NCBI GenBank assembly: GCA_964036295.1
Contig: OZ038471.1
Location: forward strand, 14,154,184-14,218,183
Length of the DNA: 64,000 nt
Source of the DNA: Plumapathes pennacea
Lineage: Eukaryota > Cnidaria > Anthozoa > Antipatharia > Myriopathidae
Direction: 5' to 3'
Shown here: positions 1 to 13,500 of the stretch, piece after piece
Layout: every line of letters begins with the position of its first letter
Position numbering within the stretch: the stretch's first letter is position 1
The notes under the pieces: generated by a model
What the model saw: the letters and a program-made list of their open reading frames with translations, nothing else
What the model was told of the DNA's origin: nothing
The model's database searches: none
Position numbers and translations under genes: made by a program

Positions 1-1056
1 AACACTTCGAAATGAGTAGATGTCATTCGTTATTCTTCTGGCAATATATACTCCCCACTCGCCTACATTAAACTGGCAATTGACTACACCTCCTCCATCG
101 GCGTCCCATGCATCCATAACTGTGCCGTCCATGCGGATGAATACGTTCTCAAAGTGTGCGCTTTCTATCACCACTTTAGCGGTTCTCTTACGGGCCAATG
201 AAGGCGGAGTTATTTCCACAGGATATATGTAAAATGTCTCCCATTCCATGGCCGGTTTGTACTGGCAGTTGATAGTTCCACCTCCTTCGGCTACCCACTG
301 ACTTACTCCTGTGCCATTGCAGCGAACGTATACATTAGGGAATGGTACAGACCTTAGCAATTTTGGCTTCATGCGTTGCATCCGTTGCATAAAGCGGTAA
401 ATCATTTTTTTTGTGAATCGTGTTGCCGAGTTGGAACGGCCCCCGTAGCTGTGAACACCGATGACGGTCCAGTAGTTATCGTTGCAGATGTAGACAGGAC
501 TTCCACTCTGTCCGCCCATCGTATCGTTCATGTAGAAAATCCTGTTGGCTGACACATTCGTGATGTTTTCAGCGGTAATCCACATGGTTCCTGGTGGCTT
601 GTCACCTGGATATCCACAGTTGATTGCAAGGCAGTTCTTCAGCTCTTCATCTTTAACGATTGCTGACCAGCCGAAGCCATCGTTAGAAGCGCCTGGAAGG
701 AGAATCAGGCCATAGTCGTGGTCTGCACTGCTTGAGGTTTTATACTCAGGTGATGCATAGAGGTTGGCAGGATCAACGCAAATCGGTCCCTCTCCTGGGA
801 ACTGCACAGTGATCTTGGTAGCGTACTCTCCATCCAGAAACGTGCAATGGCCGCAAGTGACAACAGCAGTTCGATTGACGTCGGGGAGATAGATCTTGAA
901 TCCACTTCCGCGACACGATCTACCACTTATGCTTTTTATCGACAAAGAGCAAATCCAATTGTACGGAGGGGAAGTCACTGGCTGTACTTGGACACGTTCA
1001 TCTGTTCCGAATACACTCTCAGGTGAAGAAGGACCTTGCACTGCAGGATCCGCCAT
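1..1056 (-). CDS. V8-like serine protease with C-terminal fascin-like beta-trefoil segment (partial)
   Basis: Read on the minus strand, one frame is open from an ATG at 1054-1056 to the window edge, giving 352 residues with no stop, so the C-terminus is missing. An in-frame TAA lies 15 bases upstream of the ATG. The fold is trypsin-like: the catalytic triad is readable as His70 (VTCGHC), Asp114 (DHDYGLI) and Ser184 (GGQSGSPVY). The GxSGSP form and the short N-terminus are typical of the S1B (V8/glutamyl endopeptidase) group. No signal peptide is visible, which is odd for a group that is usually secreted. From about residue 225 two repeats resemble the fascin/actin-crosslinking beta-trefoil (VYVRCNG..., GGGTINCQY, WETF, then VFIRMDG..., GGGVVNCQF). 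Several cysteines suggest disulfides. Substrate and role are unknown. Protease call firm; fascin-like call moderate. Confidence 0.85.
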   Translation of the reverse strand, partial: MADPAVQGPSSPESVFGTDERVQVQPVTSPPYNWICSLSIKSISGRSCRGSGFKIYLPDVNRTAVVTCGHCTFLDGEYATKITVQFPGEGPICVDPANLYASPEYKTSSSADHDYGLILLPGASNDGFGWSAIVKDEELKNCLAINCGYPGDKPPGTMWITAENITNVSANRIFYMNDTMGGQSGSPVYICNDNYWTVIGVHSYGGRSNSATRFTKKMIYRFMQRMQRMKPKLLRSVPFPNVYVRCNGTGVSQWVAEGGGTINCQYKPAMEWETFYIYPVEITPPSLARKRTAKVVIESAHFENVFIRMDGTVMDAWDADGGGVVNCQFNVGEWGVYIARRITNDIYSFRSV

Positions 1057-1237
1057 TGCTAAATACGATTAATGCTGAAACGGTGCACTGCGTGTTTGCC
1101 TTTTATACGACTCGGTCTTGTAGTTTCTTAGCAACTGTAACGATATGCCAATCATCAGCTGTCACAGCAAGCCAATCAGGGTTAAGTGTAATGCCAGCTC
1201 TAAGGAGAACTAGGTTGACTGCGTCGGCGTGGCGGAA

Positions 1238-1396
1238 GACAAACTGGTGTATCAACTGGGTGTTGATGAGGGTAACGCTGTGAAAGAGACAATGGCTGAC
1301 GTTTCGAGCGCTAGCTCTTCGTCAGAGCGAAGCTATTGTCTCTTTCACGGCGTTCCATTACCCTCATCAACACCAAGTTGATACACCAGTTTGTCA
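1238..1396. repeat. Foldback (hairpin) element upstream of the protease gene
   Basis: The left arm (about 1238-1292) and right arm (about 1335-1396) are near-perfect reverse complements over more than 50 bases with a spacer of about 40 bases. No coding content. It is probably a non-autonomous DNA element. Confidence 0.75.
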
Positions 1397-2038
1397 ATCA
1401 GTGTTAAGTTAGACCAGCTGGTAATGGCTGATTTAGTACATGGCGTCGGAAGTAAAGGACTCGGAAAGGCGACTCCAACTTCGTTCAAGCGAGACGCGCA
1501 GCTCGACACGTGAAGCAACGAAGGCTGGACTCTTCCAGTATTCAAGTTCGGCTCAGCGTGACCCGCCAAACTCCTCGAGGCTCCGAACACGATTCAACTG
1601 CAACGCAGCTTTATGGTCGCGATTATTTGCCAAGGAAAGTCGACAGTCCTGACATTGATGCACGATGCTGCCAATGGAAGTCGACGGTTTTTACACTGAT
1701 GTATGAGCTGCCGCTGGAAACAGTGCAACAACGTGTAGGCTTTTCTGTATTTTTTAACACTATCATTTACTGGAGGCTTTATGGTCACGATTATTCGCCC
1801 AGGGAAGTCGACGATTTTTACAATGACGATTATAAAAATGTGCCGCAGTAAATAGTGCAACTACAATTTTCTACGTATGAATATTGTTTTCTTTTTTTGA
1901 ATTATCGATTGAAGAGTTCTTTGCCGTAATCACACTTACTCCGAAAAGACGTACCAACATCCGAAGAACAGAACGCGTCAGCAAAAATCACGTGTTCAAA
2001 AATAGAGCGCCCAACCCATCAGCGTGTGCCATTTCTTG

Positions 2039-2092
2039 ACCCCCAAACAAAACAAAACAGAAACAGAAACAAAAACAAAAACAAAAGAAACG
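2039..2092. repeat. A-rich simple repeat
   Basis: An A-rich tract with repeated AAACAAAAC/AAACAG units. Otherwise 1424-2520 shows no gene or recognisable element. Confidence 0.6.
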
Positions 2093-2523
2093 GCCATTCC
2101 TAGACTTGGCTATAGCCGAAGTAAAAAGAAACGGCGGTCGAAAGTCACCAGCGCCGGAAATTTATTATTAATATTTTAACATACAGAGCCACAGGGACAA
2201 ACTCGAAAACTTGAACTACAGTACTTACTTTGATCTCTGCACACCTATTCTGTAATTTGCACTCACTCCCCCCCCCCCCTCCTTGCTGGTGAGTGGTGAG
2301 TACTTTGTAAATGTATATCTTGAAACTTCGAACTTGTTGAATATATCATGTTCGGCAGTATGAATAATAGGGGCGACGGCTTCAATCATTCAGTTGTGAT
2401 GTTCGCTTGCTAGTCTTTTATGGTTCTTGTGACTTCAGTTTAATGATACTCCTGGACACTATATTTTACTTTTGGCTTGTTAATTCCTGCTACTATTAGA
2501 AGGCCTAAATGGAGTTTACTGTT

Positions 2524-2716
2524 TCACTGCCAAGAGTGACCAACTTCGATTTTCTCCTTCAGTTTCTCACCAGAAACATATATGATACAGTAGGGAAAAC
2601 TTGGCTTTTGATAGTTGCTAAGGTGAAAGCTGATTAAACTATCAATTCTCACTACATCACTCATACATTTTCTTTTTAAAAGGTTGAGAGAATCTGCATT
2701 TTGAGCTTGGGAGTGA
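2524..2716 (-). repeat. R1 dispersed TIR element, complete copy
   Basis: About 190 bp bounded by imperfect inverted ends (CACTGCCAA and TTGGGAGTG). The interior is shared with many other places in the window: core words such as GAATTGATAGTTTAATCAGC and ATCAAAAGCCAAGTTCTC (here reversed), preceded by ATGCAGATTCTCCCA. The short length and lack of coding capacity suggest a MITE. Confidence 0.75.
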
Positions 2717-2817
2717 AATGGTTAAGTGTTATAGGCCTGAATTTTTTACTGTTAAGTATTATACAGACCCCCCTCCCAATCTAGGCCCTCCTATAAGGCT
2801 AAAATGAATTAGTATAG

Positions 2818-2977
2818 GTAATCGCATGATTTCGAATGTAATTTGGAATAAATGAGCACTCGTAAATTTTTCAAAGACCACAAAATTGCACGAGCGCCGC
2901 GCGAGTGCAATTTGTGGTCTTTGAAAAATTTACGAGTGCTCACTTATTTCAAAATTGCACGAGAAATCATGTGATTA
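2818..2977. repeat. Foldback element with GC-rich loop
   Basis: Arms 2847-2896 and 2901-2948 are almost exact reverse complements, and weaker complementarity continues outward (TAATCGCATGATTTC against GAAATCATGTGATTA). The loop is only a few bases. The predicted stem is longer than 45 bp. Confidence 0.8.
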
Positions 2978-3567
2978 CTTGTTAATAACATGCATACAAT
3001 AATTTACGTCGCAAAATTCGTTGCAATGACAAGTGTCTCAAAAGCTTTGTTTTCTCGTAAACAGGATCGGAATCGTGCTGAGGAACGATAAAAACATGCT
3101 TTCTGTTTTGTTTGGCTTTGCAAATACGCGCGCCAGCTGTCGGCAATTTTTAACTTCAAATTTTTGCACTCTTAATTTCACATTTCCGCACTGTTAATTA
3201 CACATTTTTGCACTGTTTGGTATAAATTGACGTGCGCTCAGCCAATCAGAACCGCAGAAATTATTGTATGCATGTTATTATTAACGGAAGAAAATAATCG
3301 AAACCGAAATTGCGGTCGATCGATCTTTCTGGATACTGCAAGATTTAGAATTCCAAAGAAGGACCACACAAGTTAGCAGACTTTATTGGCAGTTCTCGAT
3401 CAATTACATGAGGACATTTCAGGGCCATGAAGGCAGCCGGTTCCCGAACCAAACAAGATTAGCCCGATACCTCAATTCGTACTTCCTGCTTGTCTAATAA
3501 CTTCTTAATCATTTTTATTGTACTACTTGCAGATCAGGGAAATTGTAAACATACTTACTTACCTGTT

Positions 3568-3762
3568 ATAAAATTATGGCCAACATTCTTATTGAAATTT
3601 CACAGAGGATCGCACGAAACAAAGGCTGCTCTTTTTGAGCAGTATCAAAGTAAAGGTAAAAGTCCAATAAATGGCAGAGCGACGGGGTATCTGGGATTAT
3701 CGTATTTCTAGTAAAATTATGGCCGACGAATCTCACTAAAATTTCACAGAGGATCGCACGAA
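3568..3762 (+). repeat. Pair of direct repeats of about 50 bp
   Basis: Two copies (about 3568-3622 and 3713-3762) share AAAATTATGGCC and AATTTCACAGAGGATCGCAC, separated by about 90 unrelated bases. Nothing else is recognised between 3000 and 4095. Confidence 0.6.
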
Positions 3763-4095
3763 CTTTAAAAAAGCGAGAGGAAACTGTTTAAAAACAAAAT
3801 ATAAAAATTTCCCCTGAACCTGCTTGAATTTCGAGAACTCCGGAAGTCGAAAACACATTTTCTTTTGTCACCAAGCCTCTGACCCGCGGAACGTTTGAGG
3901 GACTGAAACCCAGTCACAGTAACCATAACAACACAGGTCAACGATTGTCCGCCATTTTGTCTCGCAAGATGTAGAAACTCTCTTGTCCTTGTGTTCTCAA
4001 ATAGTGACACCTTTCCGCCTTATATTGCTTAGAAGCGATACTATAGTATCGAATATTGTGTTTTTATCTGTTTGAGCTGAGCAGAGGTCGCAAAG

Positions 4096-4203
4096 ATGAG
4101 TAAATCTCGCCAGGAAAAGACGAAAACGCCTGCACAATCCGCAGCTCCTCCGACTGTCAACAACGATATTGTCCCTGGAAGATTCACCGAAAATGACTGG
4201 TAC

Positions 4204-4243
<40 letters not shown>

Positions 4244-7200
4244 CAGTTTATTTCAACACGTTTCACCGAATGAGCAAAAGCTCGCTTAAATGTGTACGTG
4301 CATATAGTCGTTTAATCTATGGGCTACATGATAGAAGTTGACTATTCCGACATCAACTGTGTGCGAATATTGGTTTCGAACAGCGAAGATGCTCTTGCAA
4401 CTGCATAGTCTAGAAGCTATTTTAAACAATAATTACATGTACATGCCTTCGCAATGATTTCATCTAAACATTCATCGATCATATAATTAAGCCATAGATG
4501 AGCGAATTAGTTAAGTTTAGGGTTTGAAAATATCAGAAAGTCGATTCATGATTCAAATGGCCATTTAATATACCAGTATTCGAGATTCAAATTTTTACTG
4601 CAGAACGGTTTGATACTTATCCATCGCTGGACTTGAACTTGTACGTGCATGGATCGTGAAAAATATGAATAATACTCGATCCTTCCCGGAACAGTCTAAC
4701 GCGGAGAGGATTTAAAAATTGTTACTGTTTAAGCAGTAATTTTAGTATTGACTATTTTATCTCTGAATTGCATGAGTTTGTTTTGGGTCCAAAGACACAC
4801 TTTACAGTAACCTGATCCTGTAAGTGGCAACAACAGATCAATACTATTTTGTGCCTTTTTGCTTTTTGTCAACACTAAAACCATGACTTGCAAATTGTAG
4901 GTTTTCTAAAACGGTTCCTAAAATGAAGACTTTCGAAAACCAATGTGATTTCAAATGAAAACAAATTATTGTGGGTGGGCAACTCAAAAACGGAGGATTA
5001 GTGTGGATGGACGAAAACAGAGCTTTGTGAAAATGGAACTTCTTGAAAATGGAGTAGTGTAGACGTAGCCTTGGAGGGAGTTCACTGTAGAATGTGCACT
5101 TAGTACTATCAACTTGTTATTCATGAATGTGCATATTTTGTGCAGGCACCATATGGTGGAACAGGAGGACGGGGAGGACTTTGTCACTGATATTGTTGGT
5201 GAAATTGTGGAGGCCACCATGAGCATACTCCACGACAAATACATTGAGAAGCAAACCCTGCCATACACAGTTCAGGAAACCAAGAACCTGTTGCTACAGA
5301 TCATTGAGGTACACAGGCAAAGAATAATCTGCAACTAGTGCAGCCAACAATACTGAATCAAAGGCATGAGATTTTTATCCTAGAAGTGTCAAGGGAAGAC
5401 CATATCCAAAAACAACCCGATTTTCAAAGACATTCCAAACATTTTCAAAGTTCCAGTTTGCTCAATAAAACCTCGCCCTCAGTGCTTTTCCCTTAAAGTT
5501 GCAGTGTCATAAGATGTGCATGTGCACACGTTTGATCAAATCTTGAAAGCATTTGCCCAATGTTTTCAAGTTTAAAATCCAAGATGGCGCCCACAACGGT
5601 GGCAAGCAATCGAGCAGCAAATCCACCGCCATTGCGGATGCCATCTTGGATTTCAAACTTGAAAACATTGGGTGAATGTTTTCAAAGTTCAACCAAAAGC
5701 ACGCATGTGCATCTCATATGACACTGCCCCTCCCTGGTGAAAATCCTTACAAGGATCCTGCAGGATTCCTGGTAGGATCCTTGCAAGGATCCTTAAGGAT
5801 CCTGGGTCAGGATCCTCAAGGATCCTTGTAAATTTCCTTGCAGGATCCTGGCAAATTTCCTTGCAGGATCCTGGCAAATTTCCTTGTAGGATCCTGGCAA
5901 ATTTCCTTGCAGGATTTTTGTGCATGCCTTGCATAAGTCATTTCAATTTTCTGGTGTATCACACAAGTCATACATTGTAGGCCTGCACCCTTTGAATTCA
6001 AATTCTCACCTGCATGTATTCAATCCACAATATTGTAATTCTGCACTGTATTTATATACGTAAAAAAATTTAACGGATTATATTTGTATAGTAAACGTGA
6101 GTAAATTTTAAAAGTCTTAGACAACAACCTCAATAAATTAAGAGAAAAGACATGAATAGTACAGTAAAAGACACAGACAGTTACATTTAGCACTAAAGCA
6201 GTGCTGTTGTCTTTAATATTTGCCATGCAGATAAAGTATGCATCATTTTCCACATGCTGGTTCATCAAACTTGGACTAGATAAACTTCAGTATATTTCTG
6301 ACTCAGGTTATACTATATAGTATGTATTAGAGGACAAATATCAGCACATATTTCAATTAACTGGACTCAGCTGCTATTTAAGTGTTCAGGGCTGACTCCA
6401 ATGTATGTAGTACTGTTCATCATACTGTAGTTGTTCTGCTTCACCACAACCCTGCTGTCTTTGCTTTTCCCTGTAAAAAGGGAAAAAAAAACAATCAGAA
6501 ATTTATATGTTTACACCAAGTTGATGCAACTAAATTTCATACTAAATACATGGAGAATTTGGATCTAAGTAAAACTTATGCATGCAGATACAATCTATCT
6601 CTTTTTCCATATGGGTTCCTCATTCAAAATGCTGAATTAAATGGCCGTAGTTGCTTGTTTGTTAGACATTCACAAAATTTGATTCATCTCACCTTGTTTG
6701 AAGTCTCCGGGATGTATTATATGTGACCAACTGATTGATCCAGATCGATCTGGGCTTCTGTATTTTAAAAATTTCCCGACCATGACAATATCCAAACGCG
6801 TAAACGAACTTCGAAGACCATGAGATCGACATTAGTGCCAGCGAGTGCTTGTCCTCCAAGCGATTCACACGGTAAAGAATTGTACTTGAAGTGAAGAATA
6901 CGTGAAACATTCATCCAATAAAAGGCAATGTGAATAACCCCATGCAAAATGAAGTGAAACAGCTGAGCAACAATACGAGCTGAAAAATACTGTTGATCCA
7001 AGCGCCAGAACCAGCGTGAAGTCTGATTCGTTTACACGTGACAAACTAGTACCCAGGCACTGAACGAGTTAAATGTTTACGGACTCACTTCGTACGTGAA
7101 GAGTCCAGGAGAGTTATGAGACTTGAATTATACACAGAATTTGTAAGGTTGTGAAAAACTTGGATGATCAACCGTTTAAGCGTGCTGAATGTAATTGTTG

Positions 7201-9756
7201 TGGGTCGTTGGAACGGGTTTAATAGCAAATTATTTAAATTAAAATTTGGAGGTCAGTCAGCCACAAAACGTCCCAATTCTGATGTTTTGTTTCATCCAAA
7301 CTGTTGATAGAAACACTAAATCTTATAGTGGAATAGAGGTTTTGGTTTTCAACAACATGTACAGTATTATGCAATATTATTTCAGTATTTGGCAAAGAAA
7401 AAGAATAAACATTTTGTTTTTGAATATACTCACAAATTACGCCACTGTTTTATTTATAATATCATGATACCCAGTAGAACTGTTACCCGATGGTAATAGT
7501 ACAGTTCAGAAAACATCAAAATTACTTCACAAGTTTAATTTTATATGTGCAAGCTGTACAAACATGTTTCTAAATCCGTCCTGTTATACTTTTTTTTCCC
7601 TGCAAGGATCATTGGTATTTCATTCTACAAGCATATATCATGCCTTCAATTATTATTAGTACGACCTCCTATGTTAATCCAACAAGGATACTGTCAGGAT
7701 CTTGCCAGGATCCTGTTGTACTTATCCTATGAGGATCCTGATCAGGAGGATCTTAACAGAATCCTACCAGGATCTTAACAGGATCCTGCCAGGATCTTTA
7801 CAGGATCCTGCTATCTTTGTCCAACAAGGATCCTGTTAGGATCCTGTTAGGATCCTGCCAGGATCCTGTTGTGTTTATTCTATGAGGATCCTGACAGGAT
7901 CCTACCAGGATCCTGCCAGGATCCTAACAGGATCCTGCTTTGTTTATCCTGCAAGGATCTTTGAAGGATCCTTGAAGGATCCTGGCATATCTTGCCCTGC
8001 CAAGATCCTTGCAGGATCTTGGTAGTCAAGAAAAATTTGGCCAGGATCCTTGAGGATCCTTAGGGATCCTTAAGGATCCTGCAAGGATTTTCACCAGGGC
8101 TTTAAAAATTGGAGAATTTGGAGGAATTACCCATTGACTTTTCTTCTCGAAAATGTGTCAGTTAATAATTAATAATTAGAAGCCCAAATTTTCAGCCAGG
8201 CATGAGAAATTGGTCCGCAGGCATTAGATAGAAGTTTTTGACCTGTAGGCATGAGATTCACAGCTTGAGGTCTGGCAGATACAGTATAAACTAGTGGGAC
8301 CTGTGTAAAACATGGGTGACATCAGCTTTTCTATTTTCACACAAAAATACTGGGTGCTTTATGTCAGGAAGTACCAGGGCCAGGCATAAAAGGGCTGCAT
8401 CTGCAGACTATAAGTACAATCATGTTATTGTTATTTATGACCCATCAAATATTTCCTCCCGCGCGTGATTGGTAGGATCGTGACACGTGACCGAATAACG
8501 TCCGCTCGTGAGCGGACATTATCAGCGAATAACCCCCGCCTGGCGAACTAACGCTGTTTATTGACAATATCCGAACACGGTTCTATTTATTTAGTCAAAG
8601 AAATCATTACAAGACGACTACTGAGGAGGACATCAATTTATTGGTCGAAAATGCAGTTCCAGAAAGCACTAAAAAGCTTCACAGTTTCCGCGCCGTTATT
8701 TGCGCTGCGAGAGGAAATATTTGAAGGATAATAAAGACAATAAACTACTTTTGGCTTTGGAAATATGCACGGATAATTGTCCTTGGACATTATCTGTTCC
8801 TCGAAGCTCACAGTTGCCCTCGAGCTTCGCTCTTGGGCAACTGTTCGCTTCTCGGAACAGATAATATCCTCGGACAATTATCCGTGCATATTTCCTCGCC
8901 AAAAGTAGTTTATTGTTTATATACTCTGTACTGTAGTTTGTAACAGTAAATAGCTGCCTCAATTGCACCAATTTTCCTAATATTTAAAACAGTGGCAGTT
9001 CTTGGCTGGTGATCTGGGAGAGGAAAATCCAGCAGTTGATGGCACCTGGCTTGAAGAGGATGGTGAGATTAAGAATAGTATATATTTTAAAATATAACTG
9101 CAGGGTTTGAAATCAGTGGTTGTCTATATTGTCCCAGACAACTGAAAAAAATTAGTGCTGCAGACAATCAAATATTATGCACACCAGGGGAGGGGGGGGG
9201 GGACTTTGGTATAAAAAAGGACGGCAATGCTCGTCGTACCTCTTGGAGTCAAAATCACGGGTTTTGGTACCACTTAGGGTGCTCAGCACCAAATGCTGAC
9301 ATTTTTATGTGACATAGTACCGTTTAGGGGTCGGGTGTCAGTCGAATGAACTTTTATTGTATAGGTCTTTATAGCCAAAAGGCATCAAAACTTTAAGTTC
9401 TTGGTATGCTTTTATTGGTACCTCTTAGGGGTCAAAACGAAAGTTACCGACAAGCATCCCCATCCTTTTTCTGTGGTAGTCTTTCCTTGCCCCTTGGGGA
9501 CTGTGAGGTTATACTGATAAGATTTAGCTTGTACAATTTTATTCTCCTAACTGATTCCACAAGAAATTATGTGGAACTTTGTGGAGAGAATCAGTAGGTT
9601 ATTGGTTGGGGAAGGAGCAGTTTCTGTGCTAGCAAGATCCAAGTTCTCAATTCTAAGTGATTAATTGTGTATAACTATTAGTAATCTTTGCTACTGTAGA
9701 ACAGAAACATTAAGTGAAAGGGTTAAATTTCTTCATTTCTCCATTCATTCATACCT

Positions 9757-9807
<51 letters not shown>

Positions 9808-10479
9808 TTATTTGCACATTCAGAGCCTGATGCACCCATAACTGACTCATGGGCTCAAGGCTCTGTCCCTGTCATGCCAGTTGTCTCCAGATCTGCTTCT
9901 TCAGCATCGTCAGTTCGCTCTGGACAGGAATCAGAAGCCTCCTCAATGATGGGCCAGAGGCCACTGTAAGTATAGTGAAATAGTTTATTGTTTTTTGTTT
10001 TTTGTTTTCTTTTTTGCTGTGGGGTGAAGGGAAGGTACATGTACAGTGGGTAGGTGGAGAGCTCAGCAATGTAGTCATAACTTTTAGCCTTTTCTTAGTC
10101 ATCAGCCCCCATATAGGCTTCTATATATATTGTAGGGGAGAAATGGTTGATCATACTTTCTTGTCTCCCTGATACTCTTCACTTACAAATTTGAACGGTT
10201 TTCTAATTGTGCGGAAGAACTAAAAACTATAATGAACGAAGACGACTGAACTTAACTTGACTTAACTTACAACACGAGAGAAAATACTGAACTGACCTAG
10301 TACATGAATAATTTGCATATAAACTAGAATACATGCAGGAAAGCAACAATAGAGATGTAAATGAAGGCTACATGAAAGCATTGTTCAAAGCAGCAAAAAG
10401 GGTATTGTTCACACAGTTCCGCAAAGGGCTATTGTTCTTGTTCGGAAAAGACCGCAATATATATATAAAATATAGAGGA

Positions 10480-10513
<34 letters not shown>

Positions 10514-13500
10514 TCTTCACGTAGGTGGCAGGGCTCTAATTTTCCTCACACTCTCTCTAGAGTAAGACCTATAGGAGATCATTTACTTTTTTAGTTTCTG
10601 ATTGGTCAGGGGTTTTTACTTACAGTCTTTGTGACTGGTTGCTGTAATTACAGTATTTTGGGTTTGGAAAGTCACCTGCTCCATTGCCCTTAACCAGGAA
10701 ACACTTTGTTGTATGTGTTCAGCTTCACTCACAGTTTTGCCTATCATCCTCTGCAGTGCCCCAGAGCCTCCATTTGAGGCTCAGGAAAACGTAGCTACCC
10801 CAGAATCCATCAGTAGTCCAGTTCTGCTGCCTAGCAACCAGGTTTCCCAGAAATCTGAGAGAGCACCGAAACCAACTCCACCAAAGAAGGTGAGATTTAC
10901 TTGAGATGAGTGTACCGCTAATGTATCATACTTATATACGGCGCATACATGGAGGACATCATAGCAGGGCTAAAAAAATCTCACCATTTTGACGTCAGGG
11001 GCTTGACATCGAGTTAGCAGGGAATGTTTGCTTGGGCTGACAGGCTGGAAAATGAAATTTCGCGGCTTTTTTCACGATTTTCTTCATTTGTTGTATGGTT
11101 TCCTAAAAAATGCTCAACTTTTTGTGCACAAGTTTCAAGTAAAGAACTGTGTCAGTCATTTTCATAAATTACTTATGATGTATCAAGTAAAGACTGGACG
11201 CCTTATACAGATGTAGACCAGGACTGGAGATGACGCAACCTCGGTGAAGCAATAAGTCGTTCTTCTTAGTAAGAGGCGATAAACGCAATAGAACCTTGGC
11301 GAAAACGGAGCAAATTGAGCAATCTCAGGTCGTCGTTCTACTTTGACGCTGACCTTTTGAACGTGAGCCCCTTTCTCAGAGCAGGGCAGCTCAAACTTCT
11401 TAACGTCATCCAATTTTTACACATCGACCTTTAGTCGATTCATCATACGTCTTTCTCCAAGCTGACGCAGTCCAAAAGTAAGTCTCCCAACTACCAGTAT
11501 GCAAAGTTTTTTGAGTTACACTGATAGTGATCAGATCATTGTCAAATTGACCGATTGATTTCCGAACAAGCTTCGTACGCGTGAAAAGAACGGTTGCACT
11601 TGATAACGACAATAAGCGGAGTGGTACGATCAGGGCTAGAATCCGGGCTAGAATCAGGGCTGCCATATTATCATTAAGAGTGATCAACCTCAATTTTCTT
11701 CTTCAATTTCTCACCAAAGATGTATCATTACAGTATTGAGTAGTTAGCTTTTGATAGTTTGCTCAGATGGCAGCTGATTAAACTATAAATTCTCTCCACA
11801 TCTCTCACACATCTTCTTCTTGAATGATTGGGAGAATCCGCACTTTGAACCTGGTTGTGCTTATCCACACTTCTAGAGTGTTCTTGCAACTATAACTCAA
11901 CATAGCGCACATTGACAAATCTTTTATACAAAAAAGGCAAACGGTGGATTAGCAAAAACAACAAGGAAAATATTAATTATTTTTGATGCGCGTACTGTTC
12001 ATCTGGGCCTGGGCTCGGTTTTTCGAAAGCCGACTAAGCTAATCCAGGATTAACGAAATTCTTTCTCTCAACCCTTCTGCCAATAAACCGCGGAGTTTTG
12101 TTCGAAGATGGACTAAAAAGCTTGTTCCAGCTTAAAAACGCATGAAAAAAAGTTGTTGTGAACGAAACCTTCACATTTTCAGGCATATAAATGACATGAA
12201 AGTTTAGACCTAATTCTGGATTAGCCTAATCGTATGAAAAACCGGGCCCTGGTCGTTCAAAAGTCGATTAAGCTAATCCAGGGTTAACTTAAGTTCTTTC
12301 TCTCGACCTCTTTGCCAATAAACTGCAGCGTTTTGTTCAAAGATGGATTAAAAATCTTGTTCTAGCTGAAAACGTATCAAGGAAGTCGTGGACGAAATAT
12401 TCGCATTTCCAAGCTTATAAATGACAAGAAAGTTTAGACCTAATCCAGGATTAGCTTAATCGTGCTTTGAAAAACCGAGTCCTGATCAAGAATAAAGCAA
12501 GCTGATAAGTGCTTTATTTCTTTTATAAGGTAAACCAAACGATAGCTTAGCAAAACTAACAAGAAAAAGAGTCCCACAAGTTTGACGCCGGCTGACACAA
12601 TGCGCGCGATCTGGCTGGCACTCGCCTACGTGGCTTGCGTCGACGTTTGCCAATCAGATCTCGCGTACTGTACTGTTCACCGTATTTTGTAACACCTGAG
12701 GCAGAAAAAGGTGTTTCGAGCCCCGATACTAAGGCAGAGAGATTTAGGGACCCAGTGAAATGCAAAGTTCTTCTTCCCACAGTGAAATTTGTCGTAACAT
12801 AAATATTTGCTTTCACGAAGACGTGTTTATCTCGATCTCCTTGTGTTGGGCTACACGGAAAGGCTCGGCCGGAATTGGATCCCTTGTAAAACGTAAACCT
12901 TTTGTGCCTAAAGATGTTTCCACTTTCCGTGCCATACTTGGATAGATACGGATGTCTAAAACGTTGTTCAAAACAGGATGGCAAACTAATTTCAGTCTAT
13001 TTTGGAAACTGTGAAATACCAGTACTTGTGAGATCTAGTCTTAGACTTCTTGAAAAAACCGCACGTAACAGTGACTTAGCAACGCGACTTTTGCGATAGT
13101 TTCAATCTACAGACGAGTTTTAGAACCCTTATGAAATGCCAATACGATTTTCCTTTGGCCAGCCCTTCTGACCGACCCTTTAAAATATCAAAAGCTGCGT
13201 TTTTCTATACCATTTTTATGCCTGAGGCTTGATAAGGCCCCGTACATCCGGTCATAGGGAGTGCTCCAGGGAGGGGGGTTGGGGGTGTCTTGTTTAGAGG
13301 CACTTACAGTATATAATATTATTTTTAATTAAATAGGTTCCAGATCTCAAGCAAAAGAGACGGGGACCATTTAAGCGGCACACAGGGAAGCTGCCATCGT
13401 TTTCTGGAGTTGACCTGACCCCCCTGACTGATGATTACGTCACAGAGAAAACGCAACCGCAAGTGCGAGAAACTCAGCCAGGTTATGTGTTGGATGAGAA

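Noticed and set aside
12556..12984. 142-codon minus-strand frame in an intron of the C2orf81 homologue
   Set aside because: No recognisable domain, no supporting splice structure, and close to R2 repeats.
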